Source: Lachnospiraceae bacterium (lineage in GTDB: Bacteria; Bacillota; Clostridia; Lachnospirales; Lachnospiraceae). Taken from it: 38,168 bases of DNA. A model generated the notes under the pieces. That model was not told the DNA's origin, searched no databases, and saw only the letters and a list, made by a program, of their open reading frames with translations. Location: NCBI GenBank assembly GCA_910574285.1, contig CAJTAL010000043.1, forward strand, positions 1 through 38,168, written 5' to 3'. This document shows, in pieces, positions 15,844-25,800 of the stretch; within the stretch, counting starts at the first letter, position 1, and each line of letters begins with the position of its first letter. Made by a program: the position numbers and the translations under genes.

Positions 15844-17583
15844 TTACAAGTAAAATAAATATTCTCTTCGCGAATACCCCGGAATGAAGATCATAGTCCC
15901 AAGAAAAAGCACCAGCGCCATACCGCCGCTGACACACTCTCCTAACATTCCCATTCCGTACATACATCGCACCGAAAAGTATATCAGAACTCCCGCTCCG
16001 ATCCATCCGGTAAGAATTTGCGGCAGGAAGCGCAAACGATTTTTGAATCGTAAAATTTGCAGGATTTCTTCTTTCGCAGTCCCGACAAGCCGCAGGCTTC
16101 GAACCATTCTCCGCATTTCTTCCCGCTCCGCCAGAATCCGGAAATGAATCAGAATCCATTGCGCCAGATACAGCAGTAAGATCACGAATGACATGACAAA
16201 GAGTAAAAAATCACCGGATAACTTTCCGCGCTGAAAATCATCCAGCTTCGAAGAGGCCTTATAAAATCTCTCGTGCTCTTTTTCAGAAACATTACTTCTC
16301 TCCTGTAATAACCGCTGTAATCCATTCACAAAGCCCGCCGAAGCTCTCCAGTCTTCCAGAGAAAACATATGGATTGTCCCGCTCCAGTAGTCAGAACTTT
16401 GAACTGCATAAGCAAAATCTTCATCGCCTACAATCAACGTCCTGTCCGCAAATGCGGGATTCTGGTTCCACAGGATCCGGACGTCATATCCCGCGCTTCG
16501 CAGCCGGTTTCCACTCGACATTATACATGAATCCACTGGTATAAGTTCATATTTATACCCATCTCCCATATCATAAGGAAAAAGATTCAGAAATTCTCCC
16601 GGTTCTATCCGATAATCACACCCGAATTTCTTATTAATTTCTGAAACAGGCAGATAATTAAAAGCAGCGTCCCTGGCAAAGACCATTTCCTTATACCCGG
16701 TAACAGCGTTCCCTGTCTCTTCGGCGATCTCCCGGACTTCCTCTTTCTCAGCCTGATTCATACCATGGATTTCTACATACAACGCGTCAAAAGGTGCATA
16801 GACTTCCACGTCATAATAAAACGACTGCCTGATGCAGACACACAAACCTCCAAAAAATATCATTGCCGCCAGAATGAATGATGCCGTCACATACCTGACT
16901 GTCCAGTCTGTTTTGTGCCGGCTTAAGGCCGCCTTCTCTATCACATGGTTCCCATGACTGAACACACCCCTGTCCGGCAGACCGAGAATCCGCGGACAGC
17001 TTCTCTTTGTACCGGTCTCGTAGGGCGCTTTCAGAAGCCGTACAATCTTCCCTGTATACATTCTGCACGCCTGCAGCGCCAATGTCCCCATAGAAACCGC
17101 TCCGTACAATACCGCAGTAACCATATACGGCTCCGCCCTAAATCTCCATTTCAACCTGTGGATACCGATTATCTTTGCCGTTATCCCATAAAAACCTGAC
17201 GCCAGCACAGTACCAATCAGCAATGCGGCAGATAAAGCCGCCGCCGAGATAACAACCCCTTCTATCAGTATATTCCGCACAACTTCTCTCCGGCTCATTC
17301 CAAGGGACAGCAATATCCCGTATTCCTGTTTTCTCGCATTTAAAAACGCGGCATACGAAAACGGCAGATAAAGAACCAGAAATACCGCAGCCACAACGCT
17401 CGGAAAAATAATATTACTGGATATCATGGAATCCACCAAATCTCCGTTCATAAATTCCGGATTCGTAAAAAGCGAAGCAAAACAGAAAAAAATCACCGCA
17501 GCCAGAAAATTGCAGAAGAAATACAGGCAATACCTGAAAAAATGATATAACAGCATTTTCCTGGAAATATCTGAAAAAGTCAC
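15844..17583 (-). CDS. FtsX-like ABC transporter permease (Bce-like)
   Basis: About 579 residues with roughly ten membrane helices: a first group (residues 15-300) that includes an FtsX-type domain with the motif GILLSLGMSRREV, a large extracytoplasmic domain (about 245-430), and a C-terminal three-helix FtsX core. This is the layout of BceB-type permeases for antimicrobial peptide sensing and resistance, slightly shorter than usual. The GTG at 17583 overlaps the stop of the ATPase gene (GTGA) and has GGGAGG nine bases upstream; a TTG two codons earlier has poorer spacing. It forms a transporter with the upstream ATPase. No dedicated two-component genes adjoin it. Confidence 0.86.
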   Translation of the reverse strand: MTFSDISRKMLLYHFFRYCLYFFCNFLAAVIFFCFASLFTNPEFMNGDLVDSMISSNIIFPSVVAAVFLVLYLPFSYAAFLNARKQEYGILLSLGMSRREVVRNILIEGVVISAAALSAALLIGTVLASGFYGITAKIIGIHRLKWRFRAEPYMVTAVLYGAVSMGTLALQACRMYTGKIVRLLKAPYETGTKRSCPRILGLPDRGVFSHGNHVIEKAALSRHKTDWTVRYVTASFILAAMIFFGGLCVCIRQSFYYDVEVYAPFDALYVEIHGMNQAEKEEVREIAEETGNAVTGYKEMVFARDAAFNYLPVSEINKKFGCDYRIEPGEFLNLFPYDMGDGYKYELIPVDSCIMSSGNRLRSAGYDVRILWNQNPAFADRTLIVGDEDFAYAVQSSDYWSGTIHMFSLEDWRASAGFVNGLQRLLQERSNVSEKEHERFYKASSKLDDFQRGKLSGDFLLFVMSFVILLLYLAQWILIHFRILAEREEMRRMVRSLRLVGTAKEEILQILRFKNRLRFLPQILTGWIGAGVLIYFSVRCMYGMGMLGECVSGGMALVLFLGTMIFIPGYSRREYLFYL

Positions 17584-18299
17584 TTCCAATCACCTCCCGA
17601 AAGAAAACCCGCAACGTCGTTATGTGATCTCTCCGAGATGTTGCCGTCCTTCAACAGCAGAACCCTGTCGCAAAGCGAAGCGACATAACTGTCATGGGTC
17701 ACGATTAATATACCCGCATGGTACTTTTCTTTCATATTCTTCATGCATTCCATCACCGCTTCCGTCGACTTCCGATCCAGATTTCCCGTCGGCTCGTCAG
17801 CAAAAACCAGCTCCGGGCGGCGGATAAAAGCTCTGGCTATTGCCGTACGCTGCTTCTGCCCTCCTGAGATCTCCGTAATTCTCTTAGAAAGCAGACGTTC
17901 CATGTCAAGCGCCGTTACAATATCCTTCAAAGCCCTCTCCTGTGACTCTTCGTCCTCCTTGTCCAAGATCAACGGAAGCAGGATGTTCTCCTTCACATTC
18001 AGACTTTCCAACAGTTGGAAATCCTGAAAAATCATCCCCATGCGGCGTCTCCTGAACAGCGCCAGTTCCCCGTCAGACATCCCTGTCAGCTCCGTATCCC
18101 GTATCTTCACAAAACCAGAGTCCGGAATATCAATGCCGCATAATTCCTGCAGCAGCGTCGTCTTCCCGCTCCCGGACGGCCCCATAACCGCTGTCATCTC
18201 ACCTGTATTCATTTGAAAAGAGACATGACTTAAGACAGACAACGTTTCTCCCGCTGTCCGATATGATTTGCAGAGATCCTCTGCCTTTAATATACACAT
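17580..18299 (-). CDS. ABC transporter ATP-binding protein (BceA/LolD type)
   Basis: A 239-residue ABC ATPase with Walker A (GPSGSGKTTLL), signature SGGQKQ, Walker B (LVFADEPTGNLD) and a His switch (VTHD), as in the LolD/MacB/BceA group. The ATG at 18299 has AAGGAGG nine bases upstream; longer readings lack a ribosome site. It is coupled to the FtsX permease by a four-base overlap. Confidence 0.93.
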   Translation of the reverse strand: MCILKAEDLCKSYRTAGETLSVLSHVSFQMNTGEMTAVMGPSGSGKTTLLQELCGIDIPDSGFVKIRDTELTGMSDGELALFRRRRMGMIFQDFQLLESLNVKENILLPLILDKEDEESQERALKDIVTALDMERLLSKRITEISGGQKQRTAIARAFIRRPELVFADEPTGNLDRKSTEAVMECMKNMKEKYHAGILIVTHDSYVASLCDRVLLLKDGNISERSHNDVAGFLSGGDWK

Positions 18300-18353
18300 T
18301 TCCTGATTCCTCCTTAATAAAAAAATACACAATATTTATGATATTAAGAGAAA

Positions 18354-18725
18354 TCAATGATCTAATCTGACCTCCAGACTTTGCAGGGTCAATATCTTCC
18401 GAAATCTGTTACACCAGAGACAGAAAATCTGTCTCCTTTCATATAACGCCCAGGACAGGCAGACATCTGCCAAAAGAAATGCAAGATATGCCAAAGACAG
18501 GAACTCCTTAAGCTCTTCTGTGCCGCCGCTGCCATACATACTGTCCGCCAGTATTTCCTGATTATGTACGGCTGCGCTTTCTAAATCCCCCTCCTGATAT
18601 GCTCCGCTCCAGATATGGAAATGGCATGAAAGAACAAAGAATATAAAAATAACAGAAACCAGTACCTTCCCGGCTAAGCTTCTATAATCTCTCTTTTTAT
18701 ACGCCTTTACCCTTTCAATTGACAT
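18354..18725 (-). CDS. Small two-helix membrane protein leading the ABC unit
   Basis: A 123-residue protein that I do not recognise. It has two membrane segments (about 18-38 and 73-95) separated by an acidic loop, and a basic Cys-containing C-terminus. GGAGG lies seven bases before the ATG, and a strong promoter precedes it by about 35 bases. It lies 54 bases before the ABC ATPase, on the same strand, so it is likely an accessory or sensor part of that transporter; that role is inferred from position only. Confidence 0.65.
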   Translation of the reverse strand: MSIERVKAYKKRDYRSLAGKVLVSVIFIFFVLSCHFHIWSGAYQEGDLESAAVHNQEILADSMYGSGGTEELKEFLSLAYLAFLLADVCLSWALYERRQIFCLWCNRFRKILTLQSLEVRLDH

Positions 18726-18758
18726 GACATTTCCTCCGTAATCAATTCATGCTCTTAA

Positions 18759-18787
18759 ATTATATCTCATAACCGGTCGTACCTCAA
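18759..18787 (-). promoter_or_regulatory. Promoter of the small protein/ABC transporter unit
   Basis: On the minus strand: TTGAGG, 17 bases, perfect TATAAT, with about 27 bases of leader to the ATG at 18725. Confidence 0.75.
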
Positions 18788-18795
18788 TATAAAGC

Positions 18796-18821
18796 TGACA
18801 TATTTGTCCTCTGTAATGTCA
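18796..18821. promoter_or_regulatory. Inverted repeat upstream of the ABC unit promoter
   Basis: TGACAT, 14 bases, ATGTCA, ending eight bases upstream of the -35 element of the promoter at 18759-18787. The position suits an activator binding site. The regulator is unknown. Confidence 0.4.
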
Positions 18822-18848
18822 AAAACGGTTACAATCCGCACATCGCTC

Positions 18849-18877
18849 TTGACTCTTTCTGACTCTCCTGCCATACT
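18849..18877 (+). promoter_or_regulatory. Candidate promoter of the MATE exporter gene
   Basis: TTGACT, 17 bases, CATACT on the plus strand, about 115 bases before the start codon. The -10 is a moderate match. Confidence 0.45.
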
Positions 18878-18993
18878 ATGATTTAGCTGTCCTTAGGAAC
18901 TGTAAAGATATAACATGACACTACTGCGCAGGATATTCCTTAGCACATACCAGCTATCATATAACTTATTTGTAAATCTTAGGAGGTTTTATC

Positions 18994-20319
18994 TTGAAAT
19001 TAGAAGGGAAATCCCTGAAACATGATTTTTTCCGCTTTATTATCCCGTCGCTGATGGCCCAATGGGTCTACGCCCTCTATACCATGATTGACGGTCTGTT
19101 CGTGGCAAGAGGTGTGTCAGAGCTTGCTCTTTCCGGCGTCAATATCGCCATGCCCTTTGTGACTCTCCTGTTTTCCGTCGCCCTGATGTTTGCCGTCGGT
19201 TCTTCCACCGTCATCGCCATCCTGCTCGGACAGAAAAACGAAACACAGGCAAAAGAAGTCTTTACCCAGAATATCCTGACCGTGATCCTGGTATCGGCCC
19301 TGGTTACTGCCGTTGTCTTTTGGAAATCAGAAGCCATCGCCTTGTTTCTGGGCGCCACGGAACTTACAATTGAATACGTCAGGTCTTACATCACAACGAT
19401 CGCCGGTTTCAGCGTATTTTTTATATGCTCCTATTCCCTGGAAATATTAATCAAGACGGACGGATATCCTATGAAAGCCACCGTCATCGTTACCGCAGGC
19501 GCCGTCCTGAACTGTATCCTGGATTATCTGTTCGTAATCGTCTTCCATAAGGGAGTCTGGGGAGCTGCTTTTGCCACAGGATTGTCACAACTGATCGTCG
19601 TTCTTCTGTACCTGACACATTTCTGCAGCAGCAAGACCCATATGAAACTTGTACGTTTCTCCCCCTCGCCGTCCCTCGCATGGCGGACGGTAAAAATCGG
19701 ATTATCTTCCGGAATTACGGAATTCTCTGCCGGAATCGTAATCTTTCTGTTCAACCATGCCATCCTGACATATCTGAACGAAGAATTCATCGTCAGCTAT
19801 ACGATCGTCACCTATGTCAGCACGATCATCGTGATGTCCATGGCGGGCATCGCCCAGGGAATACAGCCTCTGGTCAGCTATTATTATGGCAGAAAAATGT
19901 CCGGCAAATATCATAAGCTGCTGAAATACGCATTGGCTTTCGGCACTGTGTTCTCAATCGCAGCTTTTATCATATCCCGCATGATAGCCGCGCCGCTGGT
20001 CGGCCTGTTTATCTCGCCCGAACTTAAGGAACTGCGCAGCGCTTCCGCGGACATTTTTTATACCTTCTCCTATTCGTTCCTGCTCTGCGGGTTTAACGTT
20101 ATAATCGGGGGCTTCTTCACTGCGATCGAATACCCGAAATCTGCCATGGCCATCTCCCTTGGCAGAGGCTTCCTCTTCGTCGCCTTAAGCCTCCGGCTCC
20201 TGACCGCCCTTTTCGGCGGAGACGGAATCTGGTGGGCGGCTTCGCTGTCGGAAGGAATCTGCCTGGCGCTTACGTCTATACTGTTCCTTCGCTACAGGAA
20301 CATAATAAAGTATTCATAA
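18994..20319 (+). CDS. MATE family efflux transporter
   Basis: A 441-residue protein with 12 membrane helices in two six-helix halves, the size and layout of MATE transporters, which export cationic drugs or metabolites using a sodium or proton gradient. The substrate cannot be told. The start is TTG at 18994, with AGGAGG seven bases upstream; no better ATG exists nearby. It is the first of two plus-strand genes and is divergent from the ABC unit. The coding sequence uses more G/C-ending codons than the secretion genes. Confidence 0.92.
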   Translation: MKLEGKSLKHDFFRFIIPSLMAQWVYALYTMIDGLFVARGVSELALSGVNIAMPFVTLLFSVALMFAVGSSTVIAILLGQKNETQAKEVFTQNILTVILVSALVTAVVFWKSEAIALFLGATELTIEYVRSYITTIAGFSVFFICSYSLEILIKTDGYPMKATVIVTAGAVLNCILDYLFVIVFHKGVWGAAFATGLSQLIVVLLYLTHFCSSKTHMKLVRFSPSPSLAWRTVKIGLSSGITEFSAGIVIFLFNHAILTYLNEEFIVSYTIVTYVSTIIVMSMAGIAQGIQPLVSYYYGRKMSGKYHKLLKYALAFGTVFSIAAFIISRMIAAPLVGLFISPELKELRSASADIFYTFSYSFLLCGFNVIIGGFFTAIEYPKSAMAISLGRGFLFVALSLRLLTALFGGDGIWWAASLSEGICLALTSILFLRYRNIIKYS

Positions 20320-20338
20320 AGTATTACAAGGACATGCC

Positions 20339-20367
20339 TTGCGCACCGACCGCAAATTGACTATAAT
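20339..20367 (+). promoter_or_regulatory. Promoter of the FAD-dependent oxidoreductase gene
   Basis: TTGCGC, 17 bases, perfect TATAAT, 20 bases after the MATE stop. The oxidoreductase can therefore be transcribed on its own. GAGGAG lies nine bases before its ATG. Confidence 0.65.
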
Positions 20368-20420
20368 GGAAACAGTCAAAACAGGAAATTTTTCACACAA
20401 AAAACGAGGAGTGATATACC

Positions 20421-21791
20421 ATGAATTATGACATTATTATCGTAGGCGCAGGTCCCGGCGGGATCTTTTCGGCCTATGAATTGCTCAAAAAAAACGAACA
20501 GCTTAAGATCGCCGTCTTCGAAGCCGGCGTTCCGCTAAAGGACAGACATTGCCCCATCGACGGCAAGAAAGTAAAGTCCTGTATCAAATGCAAGACCTGC
20601 GCGATCATGAACGGTTTTGGCGGCGCAGGCGCATTTTCAGACGGAAAATACAACATTACCAATGACTTCGGCGGAACTCTCTATGAGTACATCGGCAAAG
20701 ACCAGGCGCTTGAATTAATGAGGTATGTAGATGATATCAACACATCCCACGGCGGAGAGAATACCCGGATGTATTCCACGGCCGGAACCCAATTCAAGAA
20801 AGTCTGTCTTCAGAACAAGCTGAAGCTTCTGGACGCTTCCGTACGCCACCTTGGGACCGACATTAATTATGTCGTTCTGGAACAATTGTACGAGGAATTG
20901 AAAGACAGGATAGACTTCTATTTTAACACCGCGATCGACAGCCTGGAACACACCGACGGCGGCTACCGTGTCCATTACGGCGGGCATACGGCCGAATGTA
21001 AAAAATGTATCGTCTCCGTGGGAAGAAGCGGCAGCAAATGGATGGAGAAGATCTGCCATGAACTTGACATTCCGACCAAATCCAACCGTGTGGACATCGG
21101 AGTCCGGGTAGAACTTCCGGCCGTAATCTTCTCGCATCTGACGGACGAACTGTATGAAAGCAAGATCGTCTACCGGACAGAAAAATTCGAAGACAATGTC
21201 CGCACCTTCTGTATGAACCCATATGGAATCGTGGTGAATGAGAATACCAACGGCATCGTCACTGTCAACGGACATAGCTATGAAGGTACCGAACATCAGA
21301 CCGAAAATACGAATTTCGCGCTGCTGGTTGCGAAGCATTTCTCCGAACCCTTCAAAGACAGCAACGGATACGGCGAAAGCATCGCCAGACTCTCGAATAT
21401 GCTGGGCGGCGGCGTGATCGTACAACGGTTCGGTGATCTGGTCAGAGGACGCCGAAGCACTGCCAACCGGATTAAGGAAGGCCTGGTGTCCCCTACCCTC
21501 GCCGCTACTCCCGGCGACTTAAGCCTTGTCCTCCCCAAGAGAATTCTGGACGGCATCATGGAAATGATCTATGCACTGGATAAGATCGCTCCGGGAACCG
21601 CCAATGACGACACCCTGCTCTACGGCGTAGAAGTGAAATTCTATAACATGGAAGTAGAGCTTGACGAGAACCTGGAAAGCAAGTATAAGGGCCTCTATAT
21701 CATCGGAGACGGAAGCGGAGTCACCCATTCCCTGTCCCACGCCTCGGCAAGCGGCGTGTATGTAGCGCGGCATATCACTGAGAACATGTAA
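20421..21791 (+). CDS. FAD-dependent dehydrogenase (COG2509-like) with four-cysteine motif
   Basis: A 456-residue flavoprotein. The N-terminal Rossmann motif GAGPGG (residues 9-14) with E34 at the end of the second strand marks FAD binding, and a second flavin motif (GLYIIGDGSG) lies near the C-terminus. Between them is a Cys cluster, C44-x9-C54-x2-C57-x2-C60, which could hold an iron-sulfur cluster or zinc. The overall layout matches the uncharacterised FAD-dependent dehydrogenases of COG2509. The substrate is unknown. It follows the MATE gene by 101 bases and has its own promoter. Confidence 0.85.
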   Translation: MNYDIIIVGAGPGGIFSAYELLKKNEQLKIAVFEAGVPLKDRHCPIDGKKVKSCIKCKTCAIMNGFGGAGAFSDGKYNITNDFGGTLYEYIGKDQALELMRYVDDINTSHGGENTRMYSTAGTQFKKVCLQNKLKLLDASVRHLGTDINYVVLEQLYEELKDRIDFYFNTAIDSLEHTDGGYRVHYGGHTAECKKCIVSVGRSGSKWMEKICHELDIPTKSNRVDIGVRVELPAVIFSHLTDELYESKIVYRTEKFEDNVRTFCMNPYGIVVNENTNGIVTVNGHSYEGTEHQTENTNFALLVAKHFSEPFKDSNGYGESIARLSNMLGGGVIVQRFGDLVRGRRSTANRIKEGLVSPTLAATPGDLSLVLPKRILDGIMEMIYALDKIAPGTANDDTLLYGVEVKFYNMEVELDENLESKYKGLYIIGDGSGVTHSLSHASASGVYVARHITENM

Positions 21792-21826
21792 CTGAGAACA
21801 TGTAAACTCATTACTGTCTGAACTTC

Positions 21827-21876
21827 AAATGCAGCATTGCACCGTCAAAGATCCTGACGCAAACAATGCTGCATTT
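21827..21876. terminator. Nested hairpin between convergent genes (probable bidirectional terminator)
   Basis: Perfect 13-base arms (21827-21839, 21864-21876) enclose an inner hairpin with five-base arms (21843-21847, 21855-21859). It lies between the stop of the oxidoreductase gene and that of the 301-residue flagellin-partner gene. U tracts are weak on both sides, so its efficiency as a terminator is uncertain. Confidence 0.7.
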
Positions 21877-21883
21877 ACTGTCT

Positions 21884-22789
21884 CTATTTTACTTTTACAT
21901 CATATAACTGGCTTGGCTCTATGTCGCCCCGGTTCTCATTGTAGGCCGCCCGGGCTTTGGCCCTCTTTACTTTCAGCGCTTCCGGTGTCGTCTCGGCTTC
22001 CGCACGGGTAAGCTTTCGTTCGTCCAAAGCCGCCCTGCTCTTTCGCACGGCTTCATGAACCGCCGCCTCCTTCACCTTACTGCTTAAGACCTGCTCCTCT
22101 GATCCGTCCGCCTGATTTCCTTCTTTGCCGGCGTCGGCTCTGTCAACCTCTTCCGCTTTATCTTCCTCTCCGGTATCCTCTGCAGGATCTTCGATTCCAA
22201 GTTCGGCTTCCTTCGCTTCCTTAAGCTCCTTCTCTGCCTCCGCTTTCTCCGCCTCTGTCGGAAGCTTGGCATACTGACCGCTCTCCACGAATTCTCTCGT
22301 AGTCTCTTCCAGGGCCATGTTCTTCATATGTTCCCGCCAGATCAGTTCCAGCTTCTTTTCCTCCGGTATGGCAGGATTATTCTTAATATTGTTCACCGTA
22401 CTTAAAGAAGCCGCCGTATGATTCATCCGCACACGCTGGACTTCTTCCTTCGTCTTACACCTCTTCAGTTCCTTCTCATAATTCTTCTGCTCAGCCTCGA
22501 TGGATTTTACTTTCTGATAAGTCTGGGGATCGTTCTTCTCCAGATAGTCCATCTCCTCCTTGGTCAGTTTCTGGCCGTTCGCCAGCTTGGATCTGATCTG
22601 AGACGCAAGCTTGGCGGAACCGTCCGCCTGTGATCTCCTGATCTCTTCCGCCTGCCTTGCGATGGGATCAATAAGTTTCGTACTTCCATCTGCAGTGAAA
22701 TCATTATTGTCCTTCTTCTGCTGCCATTTCAACTGCATCTCCATATTCCTTGTATATGCGTTTATCGATTGTACCGTAAAGAAATTCAA
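21884..22789 (-). CDS. Helical, charged protein co-transcribed with flagellin; function unknown
   Basis: About 301 residues from a TTG start at 22789, which has a perfect AGGAGG eight bases upstream; longer readings have no ribosome site. I do not recognise a named domain. The N-terminal 20 residues are mildly hydrophobic, then long amphipathic helices rich in Glu, Lys and Gln run to about residue 190, an acidic Glu/Ala/Asp tract follows (about 190-250), and a Lys/Arg/Ala-rich tail ends the protein. It lies 101 bases after the flagellin stop with a stable hairpin between. Position suggests a chaperone, export, glycosylation or assembly role for that flagellin, but no sequence evidence decides this. 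Confidence 0.78.
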   Translation of the reverse strand: MNFFTVQSINAYTRNMEMQLKWQQKKDNNDFTADGSTKLIDPIARQAEEIRRSQADGSAKLASQIRSKLANGQKLTKEEMDYLEKNDPQTYQKVKSIEAEQKNYEKELKRCKTKEEVQRVRMNHTAASLSTVNNIKNNPAIPEEKKLELIWREHMKNMALEETTREFVESGQYAKLPTEAEKAEAEKELKEAKEAELGIEDPAEDTGEEDKAEEVDRADAGKEGNQADGSEEQVLSSKVKEAAVHEAVRKSRAALDERKLTRAEAETTPEALKVKRAKARAAYNENRGDIEPSQLYDVKVK

Positions 22790-22805
22790 AAGACACACCT
22801 CCTTA

Positions 22806-22845
22806 GTAATGCCGAAATACCTGCTATTGATAATATCGGCATTAC
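22806..22845 (-). promoter_or_regulatory. Hairpin between flagellin and the partner gene
   Basis: Perfect 10-base arms (22806-22815 and 22836-22845) with a 20-base loop, ending two bases before the AGGAGG of the partner gene. There is no T tract, so it is more likely an mRNA-stabilising, processing or translation-control element than a full terminator. Confidence 0.65.
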
Positions 22846-22890
22846 CAAGGGAGAACTTAACCAATCTCCGCCAGAATCCGCGGCTTCTTC

Positions 22891-25800
22891 CTAACGCAGC
22901 ATTTGAAGCACGAATTCAGGACGTTTGCTGGCCTGGGCGATAATGCTCTGCTGGGGCTGGCTTAAAATGTCGTTCTTGATTTTTTCCATCATAAGACCGG
23001 CCATATCCGCATCCCGGATACGGCTCTCAGCATCTTTTAAGTTGATGGTCGTATTGGTCACCGCCTGATAGGCGTGTTCCAGACGGTTGTAATCTGCCCC
23101 CATAACCGACCTGCAGTCAGCGATACTGTCGTGGGCGCAGTCTATCTTTTTAAGCAGTTCGAGCGGATGCTGGTCTTTATCCGTCAGATCCACCAGCCTC
23201 GGTGGGTTCAGACGAAGCTGCGTCAGGGACAGAAACGGCAGGTGAATCGGGATCAATCCCTCCTCCCGTCCATCCTGTCCCGCATAGATCATGACCTCAC
23301 AGTGCCGGAAATCCAACAGCTCGCCTTCGGCCGGTTCCGGCGGGGCGATCTCTTCCTTTGTCACCGTGTAGGTGAAATTCGTGAACACGCCGCTTTCCAC
23401 AGAGCCGATGTATTCATTTCCGGTCGAACTGTCGTAGACGTGACCCAGACGTTTGTCCTGGATGACCAGAGAGGTGGCAGGGTCTCCCACTTCCATGTCC
23501 GTATAATGATTCAGGCTGGGCTTTACCTGATCGACAATACTCTTCACGATCTGATCCCCGCTTGTGACCTTGGACAATTCTACCGGGATGTTGTGGATGG
23601 TACGGGTCACATTCTGTCCGTTGATGGTCACGTTATGAGTGAAGGACGGAGGCGCGCTGCCGTCGTTCTTCCAGCAAAAATACACGTTGATGTATTCCCC
23701 TTCGCAGGTCGCGCAATTAACCCGGAACCCTTTACCCAACAGAGTATCCAGATTGTTGGTGTTGATTGAAGAGAAGTCCAACACCTTCTGCTCATGACCG
23801 ACGATGGTGCCGCCGGAAAACTGCACGGGACCGTCCCTCACAATTCCTGACACACCCTCCGCACCGTCGGAAACCGATACGGAATAAGAATCACATCGGC
23901 GCTGCCACTCTATGGTCAAGGATGCGGGAGTCTTGCTTTCATCTACCTTGACACTACAGGCGTTTCCAAATGAGCCTTTTGCCCGAATAGCTGTTTGCAT
24001 AACGGCAGCCAGATCCGCAAAGCTTTTACATCCGGAAATGTCGATATCGTCGTAGTCTGAACGCAGGTCAGTTCCGTCGGTAAATTCCCACCGATACATG
24101 CTGCCGCCATTTCCGTTGTTGATTCCGAAACCTGTCCCAATGAGTTTTGAAGCGTCAAAGGGCTTCTCTACGCTAAAGGGAACGGATACTTCCTGACTGA
24201 AATTCGAATTGCCGCCCGACAGCACGGCAGTGCTGCCTGGTATCGCAGCTCTGACCTCAACGATACTCCCCCGTATAGTAAAGCTAGGGGCAGGCGTGTT
24301 CGGGTTCGATGAAAAAATCAACTCATTACCCTGCTCCTTTACAGAACCGCCGCCGTAATTCTTAATCATCTTCACCACCTCGTCGCGGATCTCAGCCGGA
24401 CTCTTGCCGCTTATATCATGAGTATTCGTATAGTATCCCGTGCTGAACATGGTCGTTCCATCCGTTTTTATCGGGGTGGTCAAATCCTTGCTGTCATAAA
24501 AAACGTGATGATAAGAGCCCAACTGGAAGGAGAACGGCACTTTGAAGGAACTTACATCGGGAATCTTTACAGTAAATGTACCGCCTACCTCCGCGGAAGG
24601 AGGGGTTGTACTTGTGGTAAAATCCAGAGCGTCCGTCTTCCAGGGCTTCTTTGTAGTATCCTCTTGCTTACCCTCGGTTGATTCCGATATATACGCGTAA
24701 CACCGCGTACTGGAAGAAGCGGAAGCCGGAAGGCTGGTGCTGATCTCCAGATTGGGAGACGTGTACTTTATCGTCGTGTTCGCACCATCAAGAGGAGGCG
24801 TGCTTTTAAGCTTATTTATCACGGTATTAATGAAATTTTCTTTAGTAATCGTACCCGAGGTCTGCGTGAAAATATCGGCGTAAGAAATCCTGGCATCCTC
24901 TGGATTCGCTCCCGATATATGGATATTCAGCGAATTTCTTCTTAAATTTGCAACGTCAATCGGATCTTTCACATTGGACATATTGTAGGAAAGTGACAAA
25001 TTCTTTCCATACACCGGCTGGTTGTTTGCAATTCCACTGCCGTCCACTTCATTAAGCGTTTCCTTTCCCACCGGGTTTTCTACTAACCAGCTATTTTTCT
25101 TTTCTCCATTTCCGTCCGGCGCCTGGTATTGACTAGTAGTTCCATTGGCTTGAACATTATAATAGTAATCGTCCAAACTCCCCGTCAATGTAACCGTTTT
25201 CGTGTTTTCATCTACGTCTACCTTGTCAATATCGGAAAATTTGGTAAGCTGCTCCATCGCCTCCTTAACTGTCTGGATACCTTTGAGTGAAATGATACGC
25301 GGAGTACCGTAACTGTTTTGGCTGGCGTCTGCCCGAAAAGTATAAGTAATGCCGCCAATCTTAATTGATTTCTTGTCCAGCAAAATCGGATATTTCATTC
25401 CTATGCTGTCCTCCAACTGGAATGTAACGGTGGCGGGCTTCGCCTCGACAGGCGGGGCAAAATCTTCATTCTTCACAAAATCCATCTCGCCCCACAACTG
25501 CTGATCCGCAGTTTTGTTGAAATCTTCCAGGTAGAGATAAACAGACTCGCCGGAATCATTAGGGATGCTTTGGAAGAGCGGAATGGTATTGAACCTGCTG
25601 GTTGACGTGATGCGTTCAACCTCGCCAAAAATCTGGTTGATCTCCTCGCTCATATAGCGGCGCTCCCGGTCGCTGTAGGTGCCGTTGCTTGCCTGCAGGC
25701 AGAGTTCTCTTGCACGGCGCAGCATTACGCCTACCTCATCCAATGCACCATCCGCGGTCTGCGCAATATCGATTCCTTCGGAAACGTTGAGTTCACATCG

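Noticed and set aside
20715-21425. 236-residue minus-strand open frame
   Set aside because: It is the antisense frame of the FAD oxidoreductase, whose motifs are clear.
23074-23769. 231-residue plus-strand open frame
   Set aside because: It is antisense to the flagellin C-terminal half; no ribosome site or domain was seen.
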